From Beroe forskalii (Eukaryota > Ctenophora > Nuda > Beroida > Beroidae): a stretch of DNA of 64,000 nt. The notes beneath the pieces were generated by a model. The model ran no database searches, was not told the DNA's origin, and saw only the letters and a program-made list of their open reading frames with translations. The position numbers were made by a program, and so were the translations under genes. This document shows positions 23,601 to 33,442 of the stretch, in pieces. The first letter of the stretch is position 1. Each line of letters begins with the position of its first letter. The stretch covers positions 1-64,000 of the forward strand of contig WFMF01000570.1 of NCBI GenBank assembly GCA_011033025.1. The letters are read 5' to 3'.

Positions 23601-26600
23601 TATAAAAAGGAATGGACGTTTCGATGGATGAAAGTCGATTAAATCTGAAAATCCGAGATAATCACTGCTACTAACTGCAGCAACTGTGTTCGATTCCAGG
23701 GTATTCATTCTGTTGCCGTAACTCTGATCAGTCTGTCGAAGGGCTTTCAGGTACTCCTGAGGTGATAAGGGAAAATAGATCAATAACCATCAATAACCAT
23801 CAATAACCATCAAATTCTACTGGTATGTGAGCTCAAACAAGGCCAAAAGCATCGCGTCGAAAAGGCTGGCCAAAAAGGGCTGGCCAGTTATAATATCACG
23901 ACGTCTTGCTTTCCTGCGACCTTGCTGAACACACACATATTCCCGCCCTAATGTGTCTTACAGAAGAACTGTTAAATTATTACTTTGTATCAACAAGTAA
24001 GTTTTAAATTAGTAAATTGCTCTTCTTAACTGCAATTAGGAAGTAACATGGTTGCGGTTGTTTCATTAAAACTTGATAACTTTCATTTCATATTATGATT
24101 TACTGCATGAGACTGTTTAAATTGATAGCTTGCCAGCTAAAAATAGACAATAGAAGCATGTTAATTGTTGAATTATTGAGCTGCAAAACAAGTAAGCAAT
24201 TAAAATATAAATGCAATGCATGCGAACAAAATGCACCACAAAAGAGAACATTCACGTTTACAAAACATGTTAAAATAACAGCAGACGAAATCGTGGTGAC
24301 CGCACTTTCTCAAAGAGTTAAAAGACATGTGGAACTGAGAACCAATTTAACAACGTTGTCCAAGAATTGCGCTTATATGAAACTTCCTTGGAAGCTCGAA
24401 AGTTGATTCATTTTATTGCACAGGAAGAGCACGATGTCAATTTTACAACATCACAAAATGCGACCAAATTTGAGAATTATGCTTAATGTTTGTGGTATCA
24501 TAATTAATTTGAAACATGTCAATTCCTCAATGTGTGGAAACTCACCTATGTCATTTGGGGTTTGATAAGTTTTCTGAATTATGGTCTACCTCAGATTACA
24601 AACCTGAACATTCATGAGGGATGAATGGTTCTCATTACTGAGATTCCTGATCCGATCAGTCTCCTCTTTGAAAGATGAAGTGAACTTTCGGAAGCTCCGT
24701 CTCACTTCGTCAATGTCAGATACTGGGCGAATCCGTTACAATTTATGATGAAATCAATGCACCCAAAACAAATGAATGGATGAATAGGGAGCTGTTCAGC
24801 TGAAGTTCTTAGTTCAACGCAGTATTATTTGAGTGAATGGAGCAGTGAATGGAGGCTGGATCATGATTAATTACTCAATCAAGAAACAATTTTGGGGCAC
24901 TTATTTCATTGAATTACTCAATTATATCCCTGCAATAGTGTGTGATCTGTGGAACAGCCTGGGGGAGATCACATCAAATATCTATGTTTAATGTATCATG
25001 AATAACCAACACACACTGTTGGAGGCGACAATCTGATATATTACTTACTGCTCTGGGGGGGGTCCACCGGCCAACGGCCAACGGCCAATTGGCCGAAATT
25101 GGAAATTTTTTAGACGGTTGGCCGGTTGGCCGTTTTTCTATTTTTGATATTTACCGCTCTTCAGGGGGGTACAATCAAAAAACTCTCAGAGAGAAAGTTG
25201 CTTGTTATAGTTCAAAGAACACACCTGAGTACATTTAAAGACACTTATTATCGAAATCGCGAAAAAATGTGGTGTTAAAGATAATAAAGCTCATTTTCGT
25301 AGTCTAGTGCTTTTGGCAACTCATAGACCAGGAGAATGCAACTGTTAACATCTCAGTAGGTTCCCCAAGAGGTATTGAATATTTTTCGGTGGCCAGGAAA
25401 GTATTGGAGTGCTTGAAAGGAAATCCCCTTGCATGAGGACTCCTTGATTCTGATAAAAGGGCTTGCCAATTAAGACTGCAGCACAGAGTCCTGCAAGGAA
25501 TTACTCACCCTGACATTGCCCCTATCCATCTAGTCTCCCTGCCTCACACTATAGCACCATGCATTCCCTAGCCTTGTCTCGCCCTAGTACCTTGGCCTCC
25601 TTCTCAATTCCTCATGATCGGCAACTGCTCCGAAACTTCCTTCTGAGTCCTCTACCCAGTCTCCTCATCAGTCTTTTCATCCTGTTCTGCAGCCCCTTCC
25701 CAATAGATTCCTAGTCCATCCCCCAACTGACACCCTACTGAACCCCTGCTGACCCCTAATGACCCCCTGGTGAACCCCTACTGACCCCCTGGTGACCCCG
25801 TGGTGAACCCCTGCTGCCCCCCATTGAGCGCCTGTCCCTGCCCTATTGAGCCCTGAAAGTTCCCCAGCCCATCTAGTCTATCTGCCTCACACTATAGCAC
25901 CATGCATTCCTTACCCTAGTCTCATAGTACCTTGGCCTCCTTCTCAAATTCCTCAAGATCAGCCACTGCTCTCAACTTCCTTCTGAGTCTTCTGCCCAGT
26001 CTCTTCCTCAGTCTTTTCATCCTGTTCTGCAGCCCCTTCCCAATGGATTCCTAATTCATCCCCTACTGACCCCCCAATAACCCCCCCTGCTGGCCCTCTA
26101 CTGACCCCTGCTGACCCCTGGTAAAACCCTACTGACCCCTGCTGACTCCCCTGGTGAATTCCTACTGACGCCCTGCTGACTCCTGCTAGCCCCCTGGTGA
26201 ATCCCTGCTGACCCCCTACTGACTCCCTGTTGAACTCCTACTGACCCTCCTGCTGACTCCTAATGACCCCCTGGTGACCCCCACCAACCCCTACTGACCC
26301 CCTGGCGACCCCCACTCACCCTCCAGTGACCCCCCACTATCCCCCCTAGCTCCCTAGTGACTCCGTATTGAACCCCTGCTGTCTTGCTGACCCCTGGTGA
26401 CCCCTACGACACCCTGCTGCCCCACTGAGCCCTGCCCTGCTGACCTCTGGTGAACCCTTACTGAACCATTTCAGATCTGATAATTGTTTCGACACTTATC
26501 ATGAGTGATTTTGAACATGAAAAACACCAGGGGGTTGGCAGGTGTTCGGTGGGGCAGCAGGGGGTCATGGTATAGTCTTCCCCACTTCCCTAGGTCATAT

Positions 26601-29073
26601 ACACGCAGGGAGTCAGTCAATAGAATTGAGTGTTTCTAACATGAGCAGGAAATAGTTCCAGGCATGGCACGGCATCAGGGATAAAACAATATGACTATAT
26701 TGGAATGGATTTATAAGACTATAATGCTACAAGAGTAGGGATGGTCATTGGTCACCACCTGAACTGCACATTGTCATGAACCATTAGCAACTTCAAAATT
26801 CTCTCTTTCTTTGATTTTTGTAACATTCAAAACAGCATTATATAAATGTACGGAGCTTGAGCCATCTTCAACCACAAGGGAAAATTTTGACTGTTTCAAC
26901 GACCTCAATTGACACATTTGACACCCCCCCACCAATCAAATTAGCAGGAAAATGTCGGTTATAGAAATTTTAACAACTTTTTCTCTCACAACTTTCAACT
27001 AAGATGCTTCTGGCCGAAACCAGAGATGAAAAACGAAAAAAACGGCCAAACGGCCAACGGCCAATTGGCCGAAACAGCAAATTTTCTAGTCGGTTGGCCG
27101 TTGGCCGGTGGACCCCCCCCTGCTCTATAATCTCATTTACCATGTACGAATGAAGTAACACCTATATTATATACACCTAATACATAGGAAATATATATCA
27201 TGTACATTTTTCGAGCTTGGCTTGGTTCCTGGAGTCCAGTTGTTGCTGTAGCAACGAGCCTTGTAAAATGCTGCTGACTGCTTTGTTCGCTTCAGCCTGC
27301 TCCTCTTCTAGCTGAGAGTAAGATAGATGTTACAAAGAGTTAGCTATATAACAGCTATTGTGTCAAATGTTGGTTTATACAAAGTGTGTTTCTCAACACA
27401 AATCCAGAATGCTTGCTGATATTGAGATTTCTCAATGATTTTAAATTTAATTAATAAAAGCATGGAATATTTAATTGGGGGGGGGGGGTACTCCTAAAGA
27501 ATAATAATTTCATTCCCGATTTGAAAGATTTATTTCTTAAAAGACTGAAGAACTTTGCAAAAAATGCTCATCAATTACTACAATCACAACAAGAGAAAGG
27601 GAATCTGTTCCTGTGAACCAGCCACACAGCTAGGATTTGCTCCAAGGGGATGCATGCCAAATTGCAGGGGAAGCTGAGCAAACCATTTTGACCAGTAAAA
27701 GTGCAAAATTCTCTCAGAGGATCCAAGCCAAACCCCCAGGGGAGTTTGACTTGTATCCACAGCGTCCCCTCTGGCTATGTGGCTGCTATGTGCTAAGGTT
27801 CATTTTCTACTAAATTCGTTGAACAAATCTACAAAAGCTGAGGAAGATATGAAGGAATCCCTGATTCAGATGTTACACTACCTGATTGAGCCTAGCATAT
27901 AATTTATTGATTATTTCATTTTGAATAGTAAGTTGTTCTCTCATACGCAGTCTTTCACGTTTTTCTTCTTCAATATGCCTAGTTGTGTAGTCAATTTGTC
28001 CCTAGAAAAGGATGTTAAATGAATTTAAAGCTGTGATATAATGATGACTGGTCCTTAAACAAGAAGATTCAAAGAAATGAATTGACAAATTTTGGGCAAT
28101 AAGGTATTGATATTTTTTTCACTTTGGGGCACCAAAAACAATATTCATGGTATGTAGGGGAAATCACGGTCAAATGGGAAATTTGGTTAAATGGGAAATC
28201 GAAGAAGGGCACTATTTCAGCATATTTCAACCCCATTTTATCATTAAGATTTCCCTTAGGACCCATTTTAGAAAGAAATAGATGGATTCACTTTATTTGG
28301 ATTTAAGATATTTTCGATGTTTTCAAAAAAAAGGCATCAAATTAAAATATTTTTGAATCAACCACTGAAAAAAACTGTCTATAAATTTGTTTCAGTGCAT
28401 CAGTTCAGTTCATTCTATGGTTATTCGTGTTCTGGAATATTTACTCTCTATGTATACTACCCTGTCTTGTACCTAAAGTAATTATAATGCGAAATTTTTG
28501 TGTTTTTCCTCCAGCCATCATTTAAAATGGGATTTTGGTCAAATGGGATTTTGGTCAAATGGGATTACATTTTACTGTATATTTGTATATTTGGTCAAAT
28601 GGGATACCAGAAAATAATGGATGCAATAGCATCAATATCCGACAGTTTGATATCATCAAACCATATTATCCCTAGAGTTTACATCTTTCTGAAAAACATA
28701 TAAATACGGAAATCATGATGTAGAGCTTTTTTGTCTGATTAGGGCACACTATCCCATTTGACCATACATTCCCATTTGACCAAATTTTTGGGGTCAAAAT
28801 TAATTCGTCTACAACCACAAAAGAAACCACTATGGGCGATTAAACCACTGATTATATGATCAAGACAACTATAATAAGTAACTTTATTGGACTATTTGAG
28901 TATAAAAGCTTAAGATTCAATTTAAATTGTTGACTTAGCCAAGGTATCCCATTTGACCGTGACTTCCCCTACCTATCTGGAATAAATCTTGAAAATGTCT
29001 TGGAGGAACTTACTTTTAGCTGATCAATAGGACAACTAACATGGCCTTGTCTTTGATTCAAAGCCGGCAACAT
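14649..29073 (-). CDS. Coiled-coil protein, about 484 residues, 14 exons, unknown function
   Basis: Minus-strand exons, in transcript order: 29014-29073, 27882-28001, 27206-27311, 24604-24722, 23676-23756, 22026-22204, 21076-21181, 20635-20742, 20267-20387, 19906-20038, 19585-19678, 15155-15265, 14828-14926, 14649-14666. All junctions keep phase (1455 nt in total), which is strong support for one gene. The product is charged, heptad-rich and almost entirely coiled coil (for example IEEEKRERLRMREQL, LEWEQKLRRDTANVL, FTELEESLNTVRTAL). There is no signal peptide or membrane helix. I do not recognise the family; FAM81- or CCDC-type proteins are possible but unproven. The first ATG sits one base after a good acceptor (CTTCTAG|A), so a 5' exon, coding or not, probably exists upstream. 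The final 18-nt exon (GFGTS) is the weakest. The cyclin gene at 16154-18375 lies in the intron between 19585 and 15265. Confidence 0.72.
15266..16153. other. AT-rich intron stretch downstream of cyclin
   Basis: Intron of the coiled-coil gene and 3' flank of the cyclin. It is very AT-rich (long runs of TTAAAATT type) and I see no coding exon in it. Confidence 0.6.
16154..18375 (-). CDS. Cyclin, 8 exons, one apparent frameshift
   Basis: Minus-strand exons: 18325-18375, 17952-18174, 17597-17789, 17353-17466, 17118-17224, 16793-16912, 16443-16622, 16154-16241. They give about 358 residues if one base is added in exon 2. The cyclin box is clear: LTCIDWLTDVSHSWDLADET, then LFVACLYFDKVL, then LLAATCLFIAAKMEEVEAI, then the box-2 part MTVPHCMLFIKRLN and LLAGSIVFLSRQMIG. 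Cyclins bind and activate cyclin-dependent kinases; this one is mitotic-like but divergent and I cannot assign a subtype. In exon 2 the frame reads cleanly to MINRRDNEKR and then must shift at AGAAGAGAAGG (about 18031-18041) to reach DPNLCPEYCWEVF and the next exon. This is an assembly indel or a damaged copy. It starts at MKVKNALRRFALRD and lies within a coiled-coil gene intron on the same strand. Confidence 0.85.
18915..19042 (-). promoter_or_regulatory. CpG-rich promoter-like region with E2F and NRF1 sites, upstream of cyclin
   Basis: About 540-670 bp upstream of the cyclin ATG (18375) there are GGCGGGAAA at 18915-18923 and TTTCGCGC at 19013-19020 and 19035-19042, all matching the E2F consensus. 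A palindromic NRF1-type GCGCATGCGC lies at 18960-18969. The GC- and CpG-rich patch stands out from AT-rich flanks. This fits a cell-cycle-regulated cyclin promoter; a 5' noncoding exon between here and 18375 is likely. Confidence 0.65.
21160..21960. repeat. Tandem duplication of about 405 bp carrying the start of a coiled-coil exon
   Basis: CCATGCTGTCAAAGTGGGGG at about 21178 returns as CCATGCTGTCAAGGTGGGGG at about 21583. Downstream landmarks (GCCGACCTTTG / GCCGGTCTTTG, CTTCATATCCTTCT / CTTCATATCCTCGTG, AGTTACGCTTCATTTGTGC) recur at the same offset. The left-hand edge of the second copy includes a decayed piece of exon 21076-21181 with its acceptor, but it soon meets a stop. Confidence 0.88.
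22737..22811. mobile_element. Short palindromic (MITE-like) element, AGGCGGTT..ACCACCT type
   Basis: Ends AAAAAGGCGGTTAAGATGACG and (reverse complement of the right end) AAAAATAGGTGGTTCAGCGTC pair as terminal inverted repeats. The interior carries TGACGTCATTATCATAG and GTTGATGACG. The same design is seen at 48888-48971, 51600-51698 and, more decayed, 38977-39050 and 52968-53046. Confidence 0.7.
25055..27120. mobile_element. 2.07-kb element with terminal inverted repeats and satellite cargo
   Basis: The left end GGGGGGGGTCCACCGGCCAA and the right end, read on the other strand, agree over about 80 bp (GGCCAACGGCCAATTGGCC follows in both arms). The sequence TGCTCT flanks both ends, consistent with a 6-bp target-site duplication. 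No transposase frame is present, so it would be non-autonomous. Inside, a block of about 200 bp (ACTATAGCACCATGCATTCC) occurs twice, at about 25510-25735 and 25870-26060, each followed by irregular CTGACCCC/CTACTGACCCC tandem repeats (to about 26470). The element lies in an intron of the coiled-coil gene. Confidence 0.85.
25735..26470 (+). repeat. CTGACCCC-type irregular tandem repeat
   Basis: Dozens of near copies of CTACTGACCCCCTGGTGA and shorter variants. The C-rich strand is the plus strand. The block is interrupted at 25860-26060 by the second copy of the 200-bp internal block of the surrounding element. Confidence 0.9.
28154..28976. mobile_element. About 820-bp inverted-repeat element with GGTCAAATGGGA internal repeats
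   Basis: The left end GTAGGGGAAATCACGGTCAA and the reverse complement of the right end GTAGGGGAAGTCACGGTCAA match. The motif GGTCAAATGGGA, or its complement TCCCATTTGACC, recurs at about 28535, 28550, 28593, 28750 and 28770 in both orientations. No protein is encoded. It lies in an intron of the coiled-coil gene. Confidence 0.8.
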
Positions 29074-30087
29074 TCTAGAAGATCAAAGAAATAAATGTTG
29101 ATTACTATTTTATAGTGATGTATGATATTTCAAGGTGAAATATAAATAAAACAGCAAAGAATGAGGTGATTGGTGAAAACTGCAATAAGGTATGCTCCTA
29201 GGATGGCTGAAATTGTGAAGAATTGAAGGGCTATGGCCTATGAATCATTGTGATTTAGGCCAAAAAGTTGTAATAAGGAGCAAACTGAAAATTCCAATCA
29301 TAGTTGAACAACCAAAATTGAGTGATACTTGAATGGCAACTGGGTCATTATTAATAATTAATGTCAGCTGAAGCTTCCCCGAAATTTTCTAAATAAATAG
29401 ACTTTCATTAAGATTTGATCTTTTCTGACTAAAGTAGATCTATTACCAAAGTATCATTTAGCTTATTTTAACCCATTTATTGCTCAGAAATGGGTATATA
29501 ACAAGTCTAGTCGACTAAACTGTGAATCATCAGATGCAAGGTTCCCCCTTATCACATGTTATGAGGTTCTCCATTAGCAGGGAAAATGGTAAGGCTTCGA
29601 CCAGCTATATTCCTTACAGCTGTAAGCTTACAACTGCAAGGCTGGGCCATCCAGAACCACTGAATTCTGAGTTTAGAGAGGAATTAGGGGATTGGACATA
29701 GCAATCAATGGAAGTGGAAGAGACGAATTTTTATAAAATTGATATTAATTAAAATAATTATTTGGTTTCAAATGATTTGTTATGACAACATGGTAAATTA
29801 TACAATTTGGTTTTGTACTGAAATCATTCATGTTTTAAAGTAAAGTAAAGTAAGCATAATGGTATTTAACCATCACTTAAATCTCACACCCACTTGATCA
29901 AATAACAATGGTTAAAATTATATAGCACCATTTCACTCTGGTGCTCATTTAGAAAAAGTTCATAAAGAAATGTTAAAATAAAGAATTAAAGAAAACTTTC
30001 TTCAAAATCACATCAATCTGCAGGACAGAAGCTTTTTTCCAACTCCAAACTTGATGTGAACAAAACCAGCATGAACCTTTAAAGTAT

Positions 30088-30413
30088 TCCTTAGCCTGCA
30101 TAGGTGTGTGTGTACCGCGCGCCGCGCGCTTCCTTACGCCGAACGTTCCCCTAACCAGGAGTGTCGCGAGCAAGGCGCGGTACGCGCGCGTAAAACTAGA
30201 GATCTGGTTGCTAAACACGTATATCCCTGTCTGCGTTGCGCCGCGCGCGTACACACACCTATGCGGGCTTAGGAAGAGATCTGGTTAGAGCAAATCATGG
30301 GTCTAACGACGTCAGACATGAGACTTGCTAAACACGTATATCCCTGTCTGCGTTGCGCGGCGCGCTTCCCCAGGGAAGCGCCGCGCGCGTACACACACCT
30401 ATGCGGGCTTAGG
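30088..30413. mobile_element. GC-rich element with terminal inverted repeats plus a second right half
   Basis: TCCTTAGCCTGCATAGGTGT at 30088 is the inverted partner of ACACCTATGCGGGCTTAGGA ending near 30274, about 187 bp in all. The right half (from TAAACACGTATATCCCTGTC to the same end) is repeated at about 30330-30413. The interior is rich in CGCGCG. Confidence 0.75.
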
Positions 30414-31316
30414 AAACATGAGACAATAAATATCATTGCTGAATTAATGATTAATTATTCATTCATTGAATTGACCGGATATTAGAACTTCCCCAGTTCC
30501 CCTAACTTAACCGGGGGTGGTTTAGCGCTTGCCGCGCCGCGCAGTACGATCCATGCGCGTAACCAGGGCCCTGGTTAGGGCTGCAAATAAGAACTGAAAA
30601 ATTTTGTTTCAAAAGAGAAGTTCAATATATTGATTATCTTAAAATACTAAAATAGTCCATATGTTGCTAAACGAAAAAGGATAAATATCAGGTAGCTAAA
30701 TAATCAAGCTGTTTTTATTTTCTTATTTTGTCAAATGTTCTGATCTCCACTTTAATTAACGGGCACCGCACCAGTGTCCGAAGGTGTGTTTTTAATGGGA
30801 GCTATTGATTTTGAATATTGAAATGAATTGTGATGGTTGAAACCATAATATTTATGTTATGATATGTTACTTAATCAATAATCAGTTATAAGATTTCACA
30901 GTTGCCTATTGATTATCGTCAAGGTTTGGATCCTGTTGTGCTTTGGGATGATTTTCTCAATATCTCATTCTGAAATTAAAAGACTTTAAGTGCTGATTAA
31001 TGGTTTTGCCAAATTATGTTGCCCTGATGGTAAAATATTATCACTTATCTATTTCTTGTCTAATATCTTTTGATGACTATCATTATAATTTCATTAAATT
31101 ACATTGTTTCATTAAATTACATTGTTTCATTAGAAAATTACATTGTTTCATTATAATTATGCATTAAATAATGTAACATTTATTTTTCCCATGTATTATG
31201 GGAAAAATTTTCCAGATCAGCAGATAATACTTTCATGGAAATCTGTAATTCCTAGATGAATTACTGAGGTGTCGCCACCTCTAAGATTGATGTCTGAAAT
31301 TTCCACAAAATCAAAA

Positions 31317-31430
31317 TTTGTACGTGTGTGATACTGATTTAACAGTATATCCACCTACATACATGGCGCCACGCGATCGGAAATTTCAGAAGAATTCTCA
31401 TTTCTCGAGGTGGTGACACCTGCCTTACAA
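31317..31430 (+). repeat. Dispersed repeat family copy
   Basis: TTTGTACGTGTGTGATACTG, then CATGGCGCCACGCGATCGG, then TTCTCATTTCTCGAGGTGGT. Same order of blocks as the copies at 6170 (minus), 11955 and 60700. Confidence 0.7.
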
Positions 31431-31994
31431 TTTTTCAAGATATATTCAAATGTTCGTTCTTAGGCATGCTGGTATGATTCACATATTATCATCTCTTTTA
31501 TTATCATCATCTCCTTTATCCTTTTTTTGGAGTACAAACAAAGAGCAAGTTTCAGTTTCATTCAGGCAGGTGGTCACTGCACCTGACAGTGCTATACCCT
31601 GGTACCAGGGGGTGACTGCTGGGGGGCCTACCTCATAAAAAACCCTTGCAATTTAAACACCCCGAAAGCTGAGGTAGGTATTTGACTGAAGATGCCTGCA
31701 CACCACTCATCTTGGTGTGACTCACTTAGATCCTGCTGCTCTCAACATTCCATTACCTAAAGGGATCATGTTGGTGTTCAAGTATGGAGTTGGAGAAAAG
31801 TCTTGCAGATTGATGTCTTGAAGAAAGATTTCTTTCAATATTGTTAATTTTGACTTGCAGTAAGTAATGAACTTTCCTTGAAACAGGGAAACAAAATTTT
31901 TAGGGAAACAAAATTTATTTTTTATCAACATTTTCAATACATAATAAAAATCAAATCAAATCAATTCCTTTCCTTATCCCAATAAATCACCCAT

Positions 31995-32815
31995 TTTTAA
32001 ACATGGCCCAGGTGTGCCGACCTCCCAGGTGCAGCGCACCATGCCGCGCGCCCGGATGATGATGCCCTCCCGCGGTGCGCGGCATCCTGCAGGCACTTTT
32101 GACGCAGCAATGCAACGCACCCCGAAAAGAGCACCAACCCAGGCGCGCAGCGGAAGACACCGCGCCCCGAAATGCCGAGACAACAGGGTAACACTACTCA
32201 AAAATTTTATAACTTTACATTTTGAGCTTTGATTTAAGTTCAAAATAAGATAAGATAACAAATTGACGAATTCAAATAATTTATTGTGCCCTGACTAGTT
32301 GTACCAAGGGTGATGCCCAAGTTCCCACAGGCATTTCCTATAGCCTCAATACAACTCAATTGTCTTTGAAAACAAGATTCTCATATCTGCTGCATAGTTT
32401 GCACTTTGATAATGTGAACCCCACCAGTATCATTGCAATTGATAAAGTTTTTGAAATTTCCTAGAAGACAAGAAATTAGATATTAGATATTGTATTATGA
32501 AATTTTGTTGTTGGCTACTAGATAGTTATAGTATAGTACTTAAATACTTACGTAACAATGTTAAAATTTTCGATTTGACTTGTGAGTAGTGTTACCCCAG
32601 TTGTATCTGGCCCGTTGTGGCGCCATGGCCAGTTATAAGCCTTGGCGCCTGGGCTCTGGGTGCTTTCAAGGGTGCGTTGCACTGTCGCACTGAAGGTACC
32701 TTGCACAGTGTCGCGCCGCAGGAGGGTATCATTGCCTGGGTGTGTTACCCATGGTGCCCTGAAGCGCCATAGTCTTGCGCGGCGCCCGACGGGCTGGGGC
32801 AACTGAGTTAAGTTT
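31995..32815. repeat. Inverted pair of GC-rich blocks around an AT-rich centre
   Basis: GC-rich blocks at 31995-32200 and 32580-32810 stand out sharply from the AT-rich surroundings. Their inner ends pair: GGGTAACACTACTCA at about 32187 is the reverse complement of TGAGTAGTGTTACCC at about 32583. Both contain many GCGCC/GGCGC steps. No coding function is seen. Confidence 0.6.
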
Positions 32816-33442
32816 AATTGTTAAATTGGGAAATTATAGGGAAAAGGAAAGGAATTATTTTGTTTTGTATTTTAAATGTATTGTAATGTTGATAAAAAAT
32901 AAATTTCTTTCTCTAAAATTTCTTTCTCTATATTTTAGCTTATTGCATATCTCTTTCTTTAGTTTTTTACAATAATTGATTATTTCAGATTGTTAGTTTC
33001 TATAATTTATTAAGTTGTTTTGTTATGTTATTGTTGACCATTGTAATTGAGCAATTAATCTGAATCATAATTGAAAACGAGATGAAGAGTAATATATGTT
33101 CAATCTTGGTGTAATGGCTATAAAATATAATTACTTGTTTTATTAATTACTTGTTTTTATTATCTTTTTAATTCAAATTTGAATCTAGTGTTGTGTTGAG
33201 AAACACACTTTGTGTATAACAACATTTGACATAATAGCTGCTTGGACTGAAGGGAACCTTTCAGCTTCACTCTGTATTCTAAATTTTGAATTGTTTCATA
33301 AGGTTGTGGTAATTTACATCTAATTATGATTTTGTGAATGAAATGTCTAATTAATAAGATCATCATCGAACAGGATATGAAATGAGTAGACAGTTGTTAT
33401 AGCACTTCAGATCTGACCAATTATCTCAGACTACATCTTCCA

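Larger units (their letters stand above)
29074..33442. other. Spacer between divergent coiled-coil and prominin genes
   Basis: No supported exon. It contains a dispersed-repeat copy at 31317-31430 and GC-rich inverted-repeat elements at 30088-30413 and 31995-32815, embedded in otherwise AT-rich DNA. Promoters of both flanking genes and a 5' exon of the coiled-coil gene should lie here, but I cannot place them. Confidence 0.6.

Noticed and set aside
25510-26470. Possible proline-rich coding exon in the CTGACCCC block
   Set aside because: Frames are broken by many stops and indels between repeats; it behaves as satellite inside an inverted-repeat element.
27206-27215. Ending the coiled-coil protein at the TGA after LEKCT
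   Set aside because: A donor (AAAAAT|GTACAT) lies just before the stop and joins exon 24604-24722 in phase, and the rest of the gene stays in phase.
32014-32261. Arg/Pro-rich frames in the GC-rich blocks (both strands)
   Set aside because: Open frames here follow from high GC; there is no splice context or family resemblance.
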